Of a stretch of DNA of 49,970 bases, positions 18,001 to 24,306 are shown one piece after another. Each line of letters starts with the position of its first letter. Within the stretch, counting starts at the first letter, position 1. The notes beneath the pieces were generated by a model. The model was not told where the DNA came from and did not search any database. It saw only the letters and a program-made list of their open reading frames with translations. The stretch spans positions 1 to 49,970 of the forward strand of contig JAUIFX010000007.1 of assembly GCA_030429865.1 (NCBI GenBank). The letters run 5' to 3'. The stretch comes from Gammaproteobacteria bacterium. Its GTDB lineage: Bacteria; Pseudomonadota; Gammaproteobacteria; Ga0077536. A program made the translations under genes and the position numbers.

Positions 18001-18101
18001 AATTGCCGGAACGACCAGCTGCCGGCGGCGACCAGGCCCAGCGTCATGACCATCATCAGCAGGCGCTGACTGAGTGCGAATTCGATCAGGCGTCCGAGCA
18101 T
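15027..18101 (-). CDS. czcA: HME-family RND heavy-metal efflux transporter (CzcA/CusA-like)
   Basis: A 1024-residue inner-membrane proton/metal antiporter, normal length for the family, with the N-terminal helix, two large periplasmic loops and 12 predicted membrane helices. Signatures include PIDAFPDISPTQV near 35, the TM4 motif AIGMLVDAAVVVVENA near 400, FMPTMDEGDLL near 565 and SVGFIALLGIAVLNGLV near 920. The classical CzcA zinc/cobalt/cadmium group has DFG before the VD; here it is AIG, as in the CusA/monovalent and related groups. Of the three CusA copper-binding methionines I can place only one (SEMLTG). Metal specificity is therefore ambiguous: it is neither a textbook Zn/Co/Cd nor a textbook Cu/Ag pump. 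It is coupled to DUF3240 and follows czcB by six bases. Confidence 0.93.
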   Translation of the reverse strand: MLGRLIEFALSQRLLMMVMTLGLVAAGSWSFRQLPIDAFPDISPTQVKLILKAPGMTPEEVETRVIVPLELELLGIPNQTVLRSMAKYAIADITLDFTEGTDIYWARQQVAERFAAAADALPGGVEGGLAPVATPLSDLFMFTIEGGDLSDTERRTLLDWTLRPALRTIPGVADVNALGGRVATYTVVPDRDALALAGITYGDVVDAIERNNRNDGAGRLEEGETALIVRAEGALYTLEDLRGLVVGEHAGMPVRVEDIASVRIESLTRLGAVTRDGVGEAVEGLVVGLRGADAQSVVRGVRERLAQIQPSLPRGVTLDVFYDRSTLVERAVGTVGRALIEASVLVVLLLLVFLGEVRAALVVALMLPLAALATFILMRLTGLSANLMSLGGLAIAIGMLVDAAVVVVENAITHLNGHRSPRLPHLHIIYRAASEVAVPVTAGIVIICLVFLPLLTLSDLEGKLFAPVAMTIVFALASSLLLSFTVVPVLASFVLRTDAEHRVPWLMRVIARSYAPLLRGALAHPFVVVSGAFALLAVGIAAYLAVGKTFMPTMDEGDLLMQIEKLPAISLEESVATDLRVERALLEAIPEIEHIVSRLGSDELGLDPMSLNDSDMFLQLKPKTAWRVPDKAWLADQMREVMKGFPGINYGFTQPIEMRVSEMLTGSRGALAVKVFGPELDELNTLAARIEAVLRETPGAEDVFRVTNDGVEYLTTRIDWTRAGRLGLDVATIEDELRAQIEGRRAGDVIESDRRIPILVRGSDALRTDPSLFVRGSVINRDGRRVPLAEVAEIVRVQGPVKVDRENASRYAVVQANVTGRDLVGFVEDARERVAASIELPAGYRLAWGGQFENQRRAAARLALVVPAALGLIFVVLFSTFGSLRQALLVLVNIPFALVGGICALWASGEYLSVPASVGFIALLGIAVLNGLVLVVCFNQLLATGMPLVEAVREGAERRLRPVLMTAAIAALGLVPMLFASGPGSEIQRPLAIVVIGGLVTSTLLTLLLLPVLFRRFGLATRKT

Positions 18102-18107
18102 CGCCGC

Positions 18108-19187
18108 TTACCGGTCGAGGGCGCGCAGCGCGCTGGTGCCACTGACGACGACGGCATCACCCGCGCGCAGACCCGCCGCCGAGACCACTGCGCCGTCGGC
18201 CGACTCACCGTGGAGCGTGACCGGCAGTGCGACGAAGCGGTTGGCGTCGCCGCCCGCTTCGACGCGGTAGACGACGCTGGCGTCGCTCCCGCGCACGAGG
18301 GACGCGCGCGGCACCACGACCGCGCCCTGCGGTGCCGGCAATGCCAGTGCGGCGCTGATGCGCTGGCCGGGCAGCAGGCCGCTGCCCGGCGCCAGCGTCG
18401 CGCGCACGGTCACCGTCTGCGTATCGGGGTCGACACGCGCGCCGCGGCCGCTGACGCGCGCTTCGTGGCCTTGCGGCAGCCCCGCCACGCGCACCGTGGT
18501 GCCCTTTTCGGCCAACGCTGCGAGGGCCGCGGGCACCTGCAAATCGAGGCGCAGACCTTCGTCGGCGAGCAGCATGAAAGCGACTTCGAAGGCGCCGAGC
18601 GGCTCGCCGGCCGCAGCCCGCCGCTCCACCACCACGGCGTCGAGCGGTGCCCGCAACGGGTAGCGCGCAGCATCGCGCTCGGCCTGCGTGAGCGCACCGA
18701 GCGTCGCCGCAAGCCCTTGCAGGGCGGCGTCACGCGCGGCCAGTTCGGCCGCGCTCGCCTCGGCCCGCGCGGCCGGAATGATGCCTTCGGCGAGCAGGGC
18801 CGCGTCGCGTTCGGCGCGCGACGCCGCGAGATCGCGCTCGACCCGCGCCGTGCGCCATGCGGCGCGCGCCGCGGCGAGATCCGGACTCTCGACCCAGGCC
18901 ATCACCTGGCCGCGAACGACCTGGTCACCCTCGTCGGCGAGCACGCGGACGACCCGGCCGGCCCAGGGCGCGGCCAGTGCCGTGCTGCTGGCGATGGGCA
19001 GCGTGACCTCGCCGAGCAGCCCGTCGATACGCACGGTCGCGGCGGCCTGCGCCGTTGCCGTCGTCACGTTGAGTAGCCGCTGCTGCGCCGGGTCGAGCAC
19101 GATCGGCTCCGCCGCGCGGACCGTCGCGATGGCCAGCAGCCCGGCCAGGCATGTACCCGCCGCCCATATCCGCGCGCACCTCGTCAT
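18108..19187 (-). CDS. czcB: RND periplasmic adaptor (CzcB-like)
   Basis: A 359-residue membrane fusion protein that joins the RND pump to the outer-membrane channel. It has an N-terminal signal sequence (about 1-25, ending VRA-AE), a lipoyl/barrel-sandwich half near 70-100 (APWAGRVVRVLADEGDQV), an Ala/Arg-rich helical hairpin around 105-175, the second lipoyl half (YPLRAPLDAVVVERRAAAGE), and beta-barrel and proximal domains to the end. There is no histidine-rich N-terminal metallochaperone domain as in some CzcB/CusB. It is the first gene of the efflux operon. The start at 19187 has GGAAGA upstream; the ORF track begins eight codons earlier. Upstream lie a PmrA/QseB-like box and three palindromes. 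Confidence 0.88.
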   Translation of the reverse strand: MTRCARIWAAGTCLAGLLAIATVRAAEPIVLDPAQQRLLNVTTATAQAAATVRIDGLLGEVTLPIASSTALAAPWAGRVVRVLADEGDQVVRGQVMAWVESPDLAAARAAWRTARVERDLAASRAERDAALLAEGIIPAARAEASAAELAARDAALQGLAATLGALTQAERDAARYPLRAPLDAVVVERRAAAGEPLGAFEVAFMLLADEGLRLDLQVPAALAALAEKGTTVRVAGLPQGHEARVSGRGARVDPDTQTVTVRATLAPGSGLLPGQRISAALALPAPQGAVVVPRASLVRGSDASVVYRVEAGGDANRFVALPVTLHGESADGAVVSAAGLRAGDAVVVSGTSALRALDR

Positions 19188-19233
19188 CGTTCGTCTTCCA
19201 GCTCTGAGCATGCGAGCAGGCTAGCGCCCCAAG

Positions 19234-19250
19234 CTTTGGGAACGCTTAAG
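19234..19250 (-). promoter_or_regulatory. Putative PmrA/QseB-type response-regulator box
   Basis: On the minus strand the sequence reads CTTAAG-CGTTC-CCAAAG, a 6-N5-6 direct-repeat arrangement. Its first half fits the CTTAA(T/G) half-site of PmrA/QseB-type regulators; the second matches that half at four of six positions. It lies 47-63 bases before the czcB start, and an OmpR-type regulator is encoded just upstream. The assignment is by pattern and context only. Confidence 0.35.
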
Positions 19251-19290
19251 GTGGCCCGAGCCCTCGCGCCCACCCCGACTGGTCAAAAAT

Positions 19291-19405
19291 CAAGCAAAAG
19301 TGTCAGACACTATTGGGGTGGCACGGCGCATCTGCAGCGAGCAAAAGTGTCTGACACTTTTGCTCGGATACGGGGTTGCCGCGCAGGTCGAAAGTGTCTG
19401 ACACC
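19291..19405. repeat. Three copies of the palindrome AAAGTGTC-N-GACAC
   Basis: AGTGTC-N-GACACT occurs at 19299-19311 and 19346-19358, and a third copy at 19393-19405 ends in ACACC. The middle copy is part of a 29-base perfect palindrome (19338-19366) centred on a T, reading CGAGCAAAAGTGTC and its complement. They sit in the 294-base gap between the sensor kinase stop and czcB. They could be REP-like dispersed elements or binding boxes for a dimeric regulator. The rest of the gap holds the terminator-like hairpin and the PmrA/QseB-like box; no gene is seen. Confidence 0.9.
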
Positions 19406-19438
19406 GTGGCTCCGCGTGCGCCGCGTGGTCGCGGCGGG

Positions 19439-19455
19439 GCGCCCCCAGGGGGCGC
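19439..19455 (-). terminator. GC hairpin downstream of the sensor kinase
   Basis: GCGCCCCC-A-GGGGGCGC forms a perfect 8-bp inverted repeat 27 bases beyond the kinase stop. No T-run follows on the minus strand, so it is only a candidate end of the regulator-kinase transcript. Confidence 0.35.
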
Positions 19456-19481
19456 GTTCCGGGCGACGGCGCGGATACGGT

Positions 19482-20924
19482 TCAGGCCAGGCCGTCGAGC
19501 GGCGCGAGGCCGGCGAGGCTGACGACGAGGCGCTCGTGGTCGCGGGCGAGCCCGAGTTCGAGTCCGAGCTGGCGCGCGAGCGCGTCGCTGAGGCGCAGGC
19601 CCAACCCGGCATGCGGCCGCGATTCCGTCCCCGCGTTCAGCGACCGCGGATGCGCCAGTACCTGCGCGAGCGTATCGACGTCGAGACCGGGCGCGGCGTT
19701 CGCGACCGCGAAGCGTGCACCATGCTCCCCGCGCTCCGCGCGCACCACCACGCGCGCGCCGTGCGGCGCATGGTAGACGGCGTTGGCGACCAGATTGGCG
19801 ACGATGCGTTCGAGCATCGCGTGGTCGCTCATGACCCACAGCTCGGCCGGCGCCTCGAGCACCAGGTCGAGCCCGCGCGCGGCAGCCTCTGCCGCCAGCA
19901 GCCCGATCTGCCGGGTGAGCATCTCGGCGAGGTCGACCGGCTCGATCGCCGGCGTGTCGAGGCCGGCTTCGCAGCGCGCCAGTGCGAGCAAGGCATCGAC
20001 GGAGCGCGTCATGCCGTCGATCGCTCGCCGCAGCGCCGCCCGTTCGACCTCTCCGACGCGCTCGGCGCCAACCAGCATGCGCAGCTCGGCGAGCGGCGTG
20101 CGCAGTTCGTGGGCCGCCTCGCGGGCGAAACGCTGCTCCCGCGCGAGCGCGGCCAAGGCGGTGTCGACTGCTTCGTCGAGCCGCGTCGCGATGGGTTGCA
20201 GCTCCGCCGGCAGTGCCGTCGCGACGGGTAACGCCGCGGGTTCGCAGCGCGCCGTTGCCGCGCCGGCGTGGGTGCGCGTGACAACACGCGCGGCGATCGC
20301 ATCGCTGAAACGCGCCAGCGGCGCCAGGCCACGGCGCACCGCGACGATGCCGAGCAGCGCCATCAAGGCCAAAGCCGCCAGCGTGCCCAGGCTGAGCGCG
20401 AGATGCAGCCGATGCTCGAGCGCCTCGAGCGCTTCGCGTTCAGTCGCCACGACCAGCGTCTGCGGTCCCCCGCCACCCGGCTCGCGATGCTCGCCAAGCA
20501 CGGCCAGGGCCACCGCGCGACCGTGATGCCCGTCCGGCAGGACCAGGTCGTAGAGCACCGGCTGCTCACCCGGCCGCCGCGGCGGACTGGCGAGATCGCG
20601 CCCGTCGCTCGACGCAGAGCGCGCCAGGGTCGTGCCATCGGCCGCCCACAGCTGGTAGAACTCCTGGTGCCCGCCCGCAGCGTACTCGGGCCAGCGCGCG
20701 GCGTCGCTGACGGTGGCGCGGGCGCGCGTGTCGATGAGCCCGGCGAGGACCCGGCCACGCGCGGTGAGCGCGGTATCGAAGCGCGTGTAGAGTTCGCGAT
20801 CGATGGCGAGATCGAGCACCAGGAACAGGCTGCCCAGGGTGATGCTGCCGCCCGCAACGAGGGCAACGATGAGCCGGTTGCTGATTGACAACCTCACTGC
20901 GCGAGGTCCACGCAGCCGAGCCAC
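19482..20924 (-). CDS. Sensor histidine kinase (QseC/PmrB-like) next to czc operon
   Basis: A 480-residue inner-membrane kinase. TM1 lies at about 17-40, a periplasmic sensor of about 135 residues follows, TM2 is near 175-195, then a HAMP-like linker, the H-box FAREAAHELRTPLAEL with His272, the N-box (ERIVANLVANAVYHA near 375) and the final HAGLGLRL G-box. The usual D-x-G-x-G ATP box is replaced by a weakly similar VANAAPGL, as seen in QseC-like variants. It should phosphorylate the adjacent OmpR-type regulator. The start used is GTG at 20924; an alternative GTG ten codons in, beginning RLSISNRL, is equally plausible. With the regulator it forms a two-gene unit reading toward the metal-efflux operon, so sensing of periplasmic metal or metal stress is likely but inferred from position. 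Confidence 0.88.
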   Translation of the reverse strand: MARLRGPRAVRLSISNRLIVALVAGGSITLGSLFLVLDLAIDRELYTRFDTALTARGRVLAGLIDTRARATVSDAARWPEYAAGGHQEFYQLWAADGTTLARSASSDGRDLASPPRRPGEQPVLYDLVLPDGHHGRAVALAVLGEHREPGGGGPQTLVVATEREALEALEHRLHLALSLGTLAALALMALLGIVAVRRGLAPLARFSDAIAARVVTRTHAGAATARCEPAALPVATALPAELQPIATRLDEAVDTALAALAREQRFAREAAHELRTPLAELRMLVGAERVGEVERAALRRAIDGMTRSVDALLALARCEAGLDTPAIEPVDLAEMLTRQIGLLAAEAAARGLDLVLEAPAELWVMSDHAMLERIVANLVANAVYHAPHGARVVVRAERGEHGARFAVANAAPGLDVDTLAQVLAHPRSLNAGTESRPHAGLGLRLSDALARQLGLELGLARDHERLVVSLAGLAPLDGLA

Positions 20925-20955
20925 GAGGCACTCGTGCCCAAGCGCGGCGCCGTGC

Positions 20956-21621
20956 TCAACGGACGAGGTACCCGAAACCGCGCCGCGTCTCGATCAGCTC
21001 GCTGAGCCCCGCCCGCGCGAGCTTGGCCCGCAACGTACTGACCAGTACCTCGATGACCTTGTCAGAGGCATCGCTGCGCGCGTCGTAAAGGGACTCGAAC
21101 AGCGCCGCGCGCGCGTGCACGCGTCCGCGGCCGCGTAGCAAGGTCTCCAACAACAGGTACTCCTTCGGCGTCAGGGCCAGGGGCTCACCGTCGACGCGCG
21201 CGATGCGCACCGCCGGGTCGACCTCGAGCGCGCCGGCAACCAGCACCGGCGGCGCCGCGTCGAGGCTGCGCCGCATCAGTGCCAGTATGCGCGAAGCGAG
21301 TTCTTCGAACGAGAACGGTTTGACCAGGTAGTCGTCGGCGCCGCGGTTGAGCGCCTCGACGCGATCGGCGACCTGGTCGCGCGCCGAGAGTACGAGCACG
21401 CGCGCACGCGAGCCCGCACTGCGCAGGTGCCGCAGCACGTCGAGGCCGTCGACGCGCGGCAGGCCGAGATCGAGCAGCACCAGCGGATAGTCGTAGGCAT
21501 CGAGGTAGGCCAGTGCGGCGGCGCCGTCCGCGGCCTCGTCGACGCTCCAGCCGCGCCCGGCCAGCCACTCGCGCAGGTGCTCGCGCAGCGTCGGCGAATC
21601 TTCGATCAGCAGCAAGCGCAT
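20956..21621 (-). CDS. OmpR/QseB-family response regulator
   Basis: A 221-residue two-domain regulator. The receiver domain (1-115) has the acidic pocket ED at 7-8, the phosphoacceptor Asp51 in LVLLDLGLP, Ser79 and Lys101 in LVKPFSF. The C-terminal winged helix (about 128-220) has LTPKEYLLLETLL and the closing RRGFGYLV hairpin. Length and sequence fit the QseB/PmrA/TctD group. It lies 31 bases before the kinase gene. Its probable target is the downstream czcBA-DUF3240-czcC operon, where a CTTAAG-N5-CCAAAG site is seen. Confidence 0.92.
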   Translation of the reverse strand: MRLLLIEDSPTLREHLREWLAGRGWSVDEAADGAAALAYLDAYDYPLVLLDLGLPRVDGLDVLRHLRSAGSRARVLVLSARDQVADRVEALNRGADDYLVKPFSFEELASRILALMRRSLDAAPPVLVAGALEVDPAVRIARVDGEPLALTPKEYLLLETLLRGRGRVHARAALFESLYDARSDASDKVIEVLVSTLRAKLARAGLSELIETRRGFGYLVR

Positions 21622-21689
21622 GCGCCCTGCCGCGTCACCGGTTCGGCGTCTCGCTACGCGGCCCCGACCTGGTCCGCTCCCCGGCGCCG

Positions 21690-22832
21690 TCAGTCATCGG
21701 CCAGGAACGCCCCGAGCCGCTCGTAGGCGGCGAGGAAATCCTCCTGAAAATCCTGCATCACCGCCCGCACCGTGCGCGCCTCGTTCATCAGGCCGACACC
21801 CTGGCCGACCCAGTAGGTCGCGAGTTCTCGCGCCCCCGCGTGCCCGGCCTGGGCGAGCTTGTCGACCTTGGCGAGCGGCGGCTCGCTGACCAGGGACTGC
21901 AGCGGCATGGGCAGGGGCTGCGGCGCCTGCGGCGCTTCCCAGGCATCGGTCCAGGCCGAACGCAGCTGCCGCGAAGGCTTGCCGGTGCGGCTCCTTGCGC
22001 GCACCGTGTCGCGCGACGTCGCCGCGAGCATCTTCTCCTTGACGACCGGGTTCGTCTCGGCCTCGTGGGTCGTCAGCCACACCGAGGCCGTCCACGCGCC
22101 GGCCGCGCCCATCGCCATCGCCGCCGCCATCTGCCGCCCGGTGACGATGCCGCCGGCGGCCAGCACCGGCACCTCGCCGAGTTCGCGTACCGCGGCGACC
22201 ACCTCGGGGACCAGGACCATCGTCGAAACCTCGCCACAGTGGCCGCCGGCCTCGCCGCCCGCGGCAACGATGATGTCGACGCCGGCAGCGACCTGGCGCA
22301 CGGCGTGCTCGCGCGCGCCGACCAGGGCAGCGACGGCGACCCCGTGCTCGCGGCCGAGTTCGAGCATGCGCGGCGGCGGCACACCGAGCGCGTTGGCAAT
22401 GAGGCGGATGGGGTGACGAAAGGCGACTGCCATGGCGTCCTCGGCCCCGGATGGATGCAGGTTGCGCCCGAGATGCAAGGTGCCGCGGCGCATCGCCTCG
22501 AGGCCCTCGTCATCGACGTCGTGACGCGCGAGCACGTCGACGGTGAACGCCTTGTGCGCCTCCGGGATGGCCGCGAGCAGACCCTCGGCGTCGAACGCCT
22601 CACCCTTGCCGAGCACCTTGTCGGGAATCAGCAGGTCGACGCCGTAAGGCTTGCCGTCGACATGGGCATCGATCCAGGCCAGTTCCTCCTCGAGACGTTC
22701 GGCGGTCATGCTGGCGGCGCCGAACACGCCCATGCCGCCGGCGCGCGAGACCTCGGCGACGACGTCGCGGCAGTGGCTGAAGGCGAACAGCGGGAACTCG
22801 ATGCCCAGGCGGGCACACAGCGCGGATGTCAT
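21690..22832 (-). CDS. Nitronate monooxygenase / 2-nitropropane dioxygenase-like
   Basis: A 380-residue FMN TIM-barrel protein. LGIEFPLFAFSH at the start, the central ANALGVPPPRM, VDIIVAAGGEAGGHCGEVSTMVLVPEVV near 190 and VPVLAAGGIVTGRQMAAAMAMGAAGAWTASVWL near 230 are the FMN-phosphate-binding signatures of the nitronate monooxygenase family. In the central motif the family's catalytic His may be the one in GGHCG. Many such proteins sit in acyl-CoA catabolic clusters and may act on non-nitro substrates, for example as enoyl reductases; the reaction here is not determined. The start at 22832 has GAGGGCG upstream; the ORF track adds 66 arginine-rich residues that are not part of the family. It follows the crotonase gene by 10 bases and is probably co-transcribed. 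Confidence 0.88.
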   Translation of the reverse strand: MTSALCARLGIEFPLFAFSHCRDVVAEVSRAGGMGVFGAASMTAERLEEELAWIDAHVDGKPYGVDLLIPDKVLGKGEAFDAEGLLAAIPEAHKAFTVDVLARHDVDDEGLEAMRRGTLHLGRNLHPSGAEDAMAVAFRHPIRLIANALGVPPPRMLELGREHGVAVAALVGAREHAVRQVAAGVDIIVAAGGEAGGHCGEVSTMVLVPEVVAAVRELGEVPVLAAGGIVTGRQMAAAMAMGAAGAWTASVWLTTHEAETNPVVKEKMLAATSRDTVRARSRTGKPSRQLRSAWTDAWEAPQAPQPLPMPLQSLVSEPPLAKVDKLAQAGHAGARELATYWVGQGVGLMNEARTVRAVMQDFQEDFLAAYERLGAFLADD

Positions 22833-22842
22833 CGTCGCGCCC

Positions 22843-23640
22843 TCAACGGCCCTTGTACACGGGCGCGCGCTTCTCCATGAACGCGCGCGGACCCTCCTGA
22901 GCGTCTTCGGTCTTGAACACCGGCGCCGAAATCTTCGTCTCCAGCGCGAGTGCCGCCTGCTCTTCCATGCCCAGGCAGGCACGCGCCGACTGGCGGATGG
23001 CCTGGACGGCGATCGGCCCGTTGGCCGCAATCTTGCCGGCGATCTCCTGCGCCTTGGCCATCGGATCGTCGACGACGTAGTTGAGGAAACCGAGCGCCAG
23101 CGCCTCGTCGGCGCTGATCAGGTCACCGGTCAGCAGCAGTTCCATGCCCTTGGCGAAGGGCAGCTGCTGGGTCAGGCGCACGGTCGAACCGCCGGCCGGG
23201 AAAATCGCCCACTTGACCTCCTGTACGCCGAGCTTGGCAGCCGGCACGGCGACGCGGATGTCGGTGCCCTGGGTCATCTCCATGCCGCCGGCGATGGCAT
23301 GGCCGTTGAGCGCCGCGATGACCGGCTTGACCGGGTCGAAGCTGCGCAGGAAACAGCACTCGAAGATATCGGGATTGGCGAGGACCTTCTCGTCGTACTC
23401 GTTCTCCGCCGCGCGGCTGCCGGAAATCAGGGGAATGAGCTGGCCGAGGTCGGCGCCGGCGCAAAACGCGCTGCCGGTGCCGGTGAGGATCGCGACGCGC
23501 ACGTTGTCATCGTCACGGACCTTGTGCCAGGCCTCGGCGAGACGCACCGCGACCTCGGGATTGACGGCGTTGCGCGCCTCGGGACGATTGAGTGTGACGG
23601 TGGCGATGTGCCCGTTGACTGCGTAATCGACGACGGCCAT
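22843..23640 (-). CDS. Enoyl-CoA hydratase (crotonase family) with both catalytic Glu
   Basis: A 265-residue crotonase-fold enzyme. The oxyanion-hole residues sit in AFCAGADLG near 60 and NGHAIAGGMEM near 115. The Glu in GGMEM and the Glu in GVQEVKW align with Glu144 and Glu164 of rat mitochondrial hydratase. It is thus likely a true hydratase adding water to 2-enoyl-CoA. It precedes the nitronate monooxygenase-like gene (gap 10 bases, operon) and is divergent from a cytochrome c gene. A GGGGAG ribosome binding site lies seven bases upstream. Substrate unknown. Confidence 0.9.
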   Translation of the reverse strand: MAVVDYAVNGHIATVTLNRPEARNAVNPEVAVRLAEAWHKVRDDDNVRVAILTGTGSAFCAGADLGQLIPLISGSRAAENEYDEKVLANPDIFECCFLRSFDPVKPVIAALNGHAIAGGMEMTQGTDIRVAVPAAKLGVQEVKWAIFPAGGSTVRLTQQLPFAKGMELLLTGDLISADEALALGFLNYVVDDPMAKAQEIAGKIAANGPIAVQAIRQSARACLGMEEQAALALETKISAPVFKTEDAQEGPRAFMEKRAPVYKGR

Positions 23641-23847
23641 GTGTGCTCCCCTGCTGGAATGGTGATCGTTGGCCAGCCGGCGGCCTCGTCTGTGGCGCGT
23701 GCCGTTGCTGGTGCGTTCAAGTCTAACCGCCGGCAGCGTCTGCTGGCGACGCCGCGGCGTCGGGCAGCGACTTGATCCCGGTCAGCATCGCCACGGTGGC
23801 GAGCACCGATACTCGAACGACAAACGCCAACCAAGGGGGGACACGCC

Positions 23848-24273
23848 ATGTTCAAGGCTTCCGTATTTCGCCGCGCCGGCCTGCTCGGTGCGCTGCCGTT
23901 CGTCGCGAGCATCGCCTTCAGCTGCACCGCCAACGCCGCCGATGACGACGTCGCAAAGGTCGGCGAGCAACGCTTCATGGATTTCTGTGCCGTGTGCCAC
24001 GGTGCGGACGCCAAGGGCGGCGGGCCATTCGCGCCGATGCTCAACAAGGCGCCGACCGATCTCACCATGCTGGCCAAGGCGAGCGACGGCGAGTTCCCGT
24101 TCAACCAGGTCTACGACATGATCGACGGGCGCAGCATGCCCGGCGCCCACGGCACCAAGGACATGCCGATCTGGGGCGGCGAATGGAAGCGCATGGACGC
24201 GATCGGCGCGGAGACGGCGCTGCGCGGCCGCATTCTCGAGATCATCATCTACCTGCGCTCCATCCAGCAGTAG
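23848..24273 (+). CDS. Monohaem c-type cytochrome
   Basis: A 141-residue periplasmic protein with a signal peptide (about 1-30, ANA-AD) and one haem site, C47-AV-C50-H51. The likely distal haem ligand is Met106 in KDMPIWG. Length after cleavage is about 110 residues, a class I cytochrome c. A strong GGGGGGA ribosome binding site precedes it. It is clearly a paralogue of the cytochrome at 35783: both share the haem motif, an FIDGR/MIDGR segment and AHGT-x-x-MPIWG. Each lies near crotonase genes. Its partner is unknown; periplasmic dehydrogenases such as the PQQ enzyme at 32759 are candidates. Confidence 0.9.
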   Translation: MFKASVFRRAGLLGALPFVASIAFSCTANAADDDVAKVGEQRFMDFCAVCHGADAKGGGPFAPMLNKAPTDLTMLAKASDGEFPFNQVYDMIDGRSMPGAHGTKDMPIWGGEWKRMDAIGAETALRGRILEIIIYLRSIQQ

Positions 24274-24285
24274 GCGCCCTCCCCG

Positions 24286-24306
24286 GCGCCGCCGGCGCGG
24301 CGGCGC
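24286..24306. terminator. GC hairpin between convergent genes
   Basis: GCGCCGCCG-GCG-CGGCGGCGC is a perfect 9-bp inverted repeat filling the 33-base space between the cytochrome stop and the antiporter stop. It could act on both transcripts but has no T-tract. Confidence 0.4.

Noticed and set aside
16140-19076. 978-residue plus-strand ORF
   Set aside because: It is antisense to czcA and czcB, has Arg/His/Gln-rich composition typical of GC-rich shadow frames, and shows no family motif.
19291-19405. Integron attC or IS terminal repeats
   Set aside because: The copies are short identical palindromes without core sites, cassettes, transposase or target duplication.
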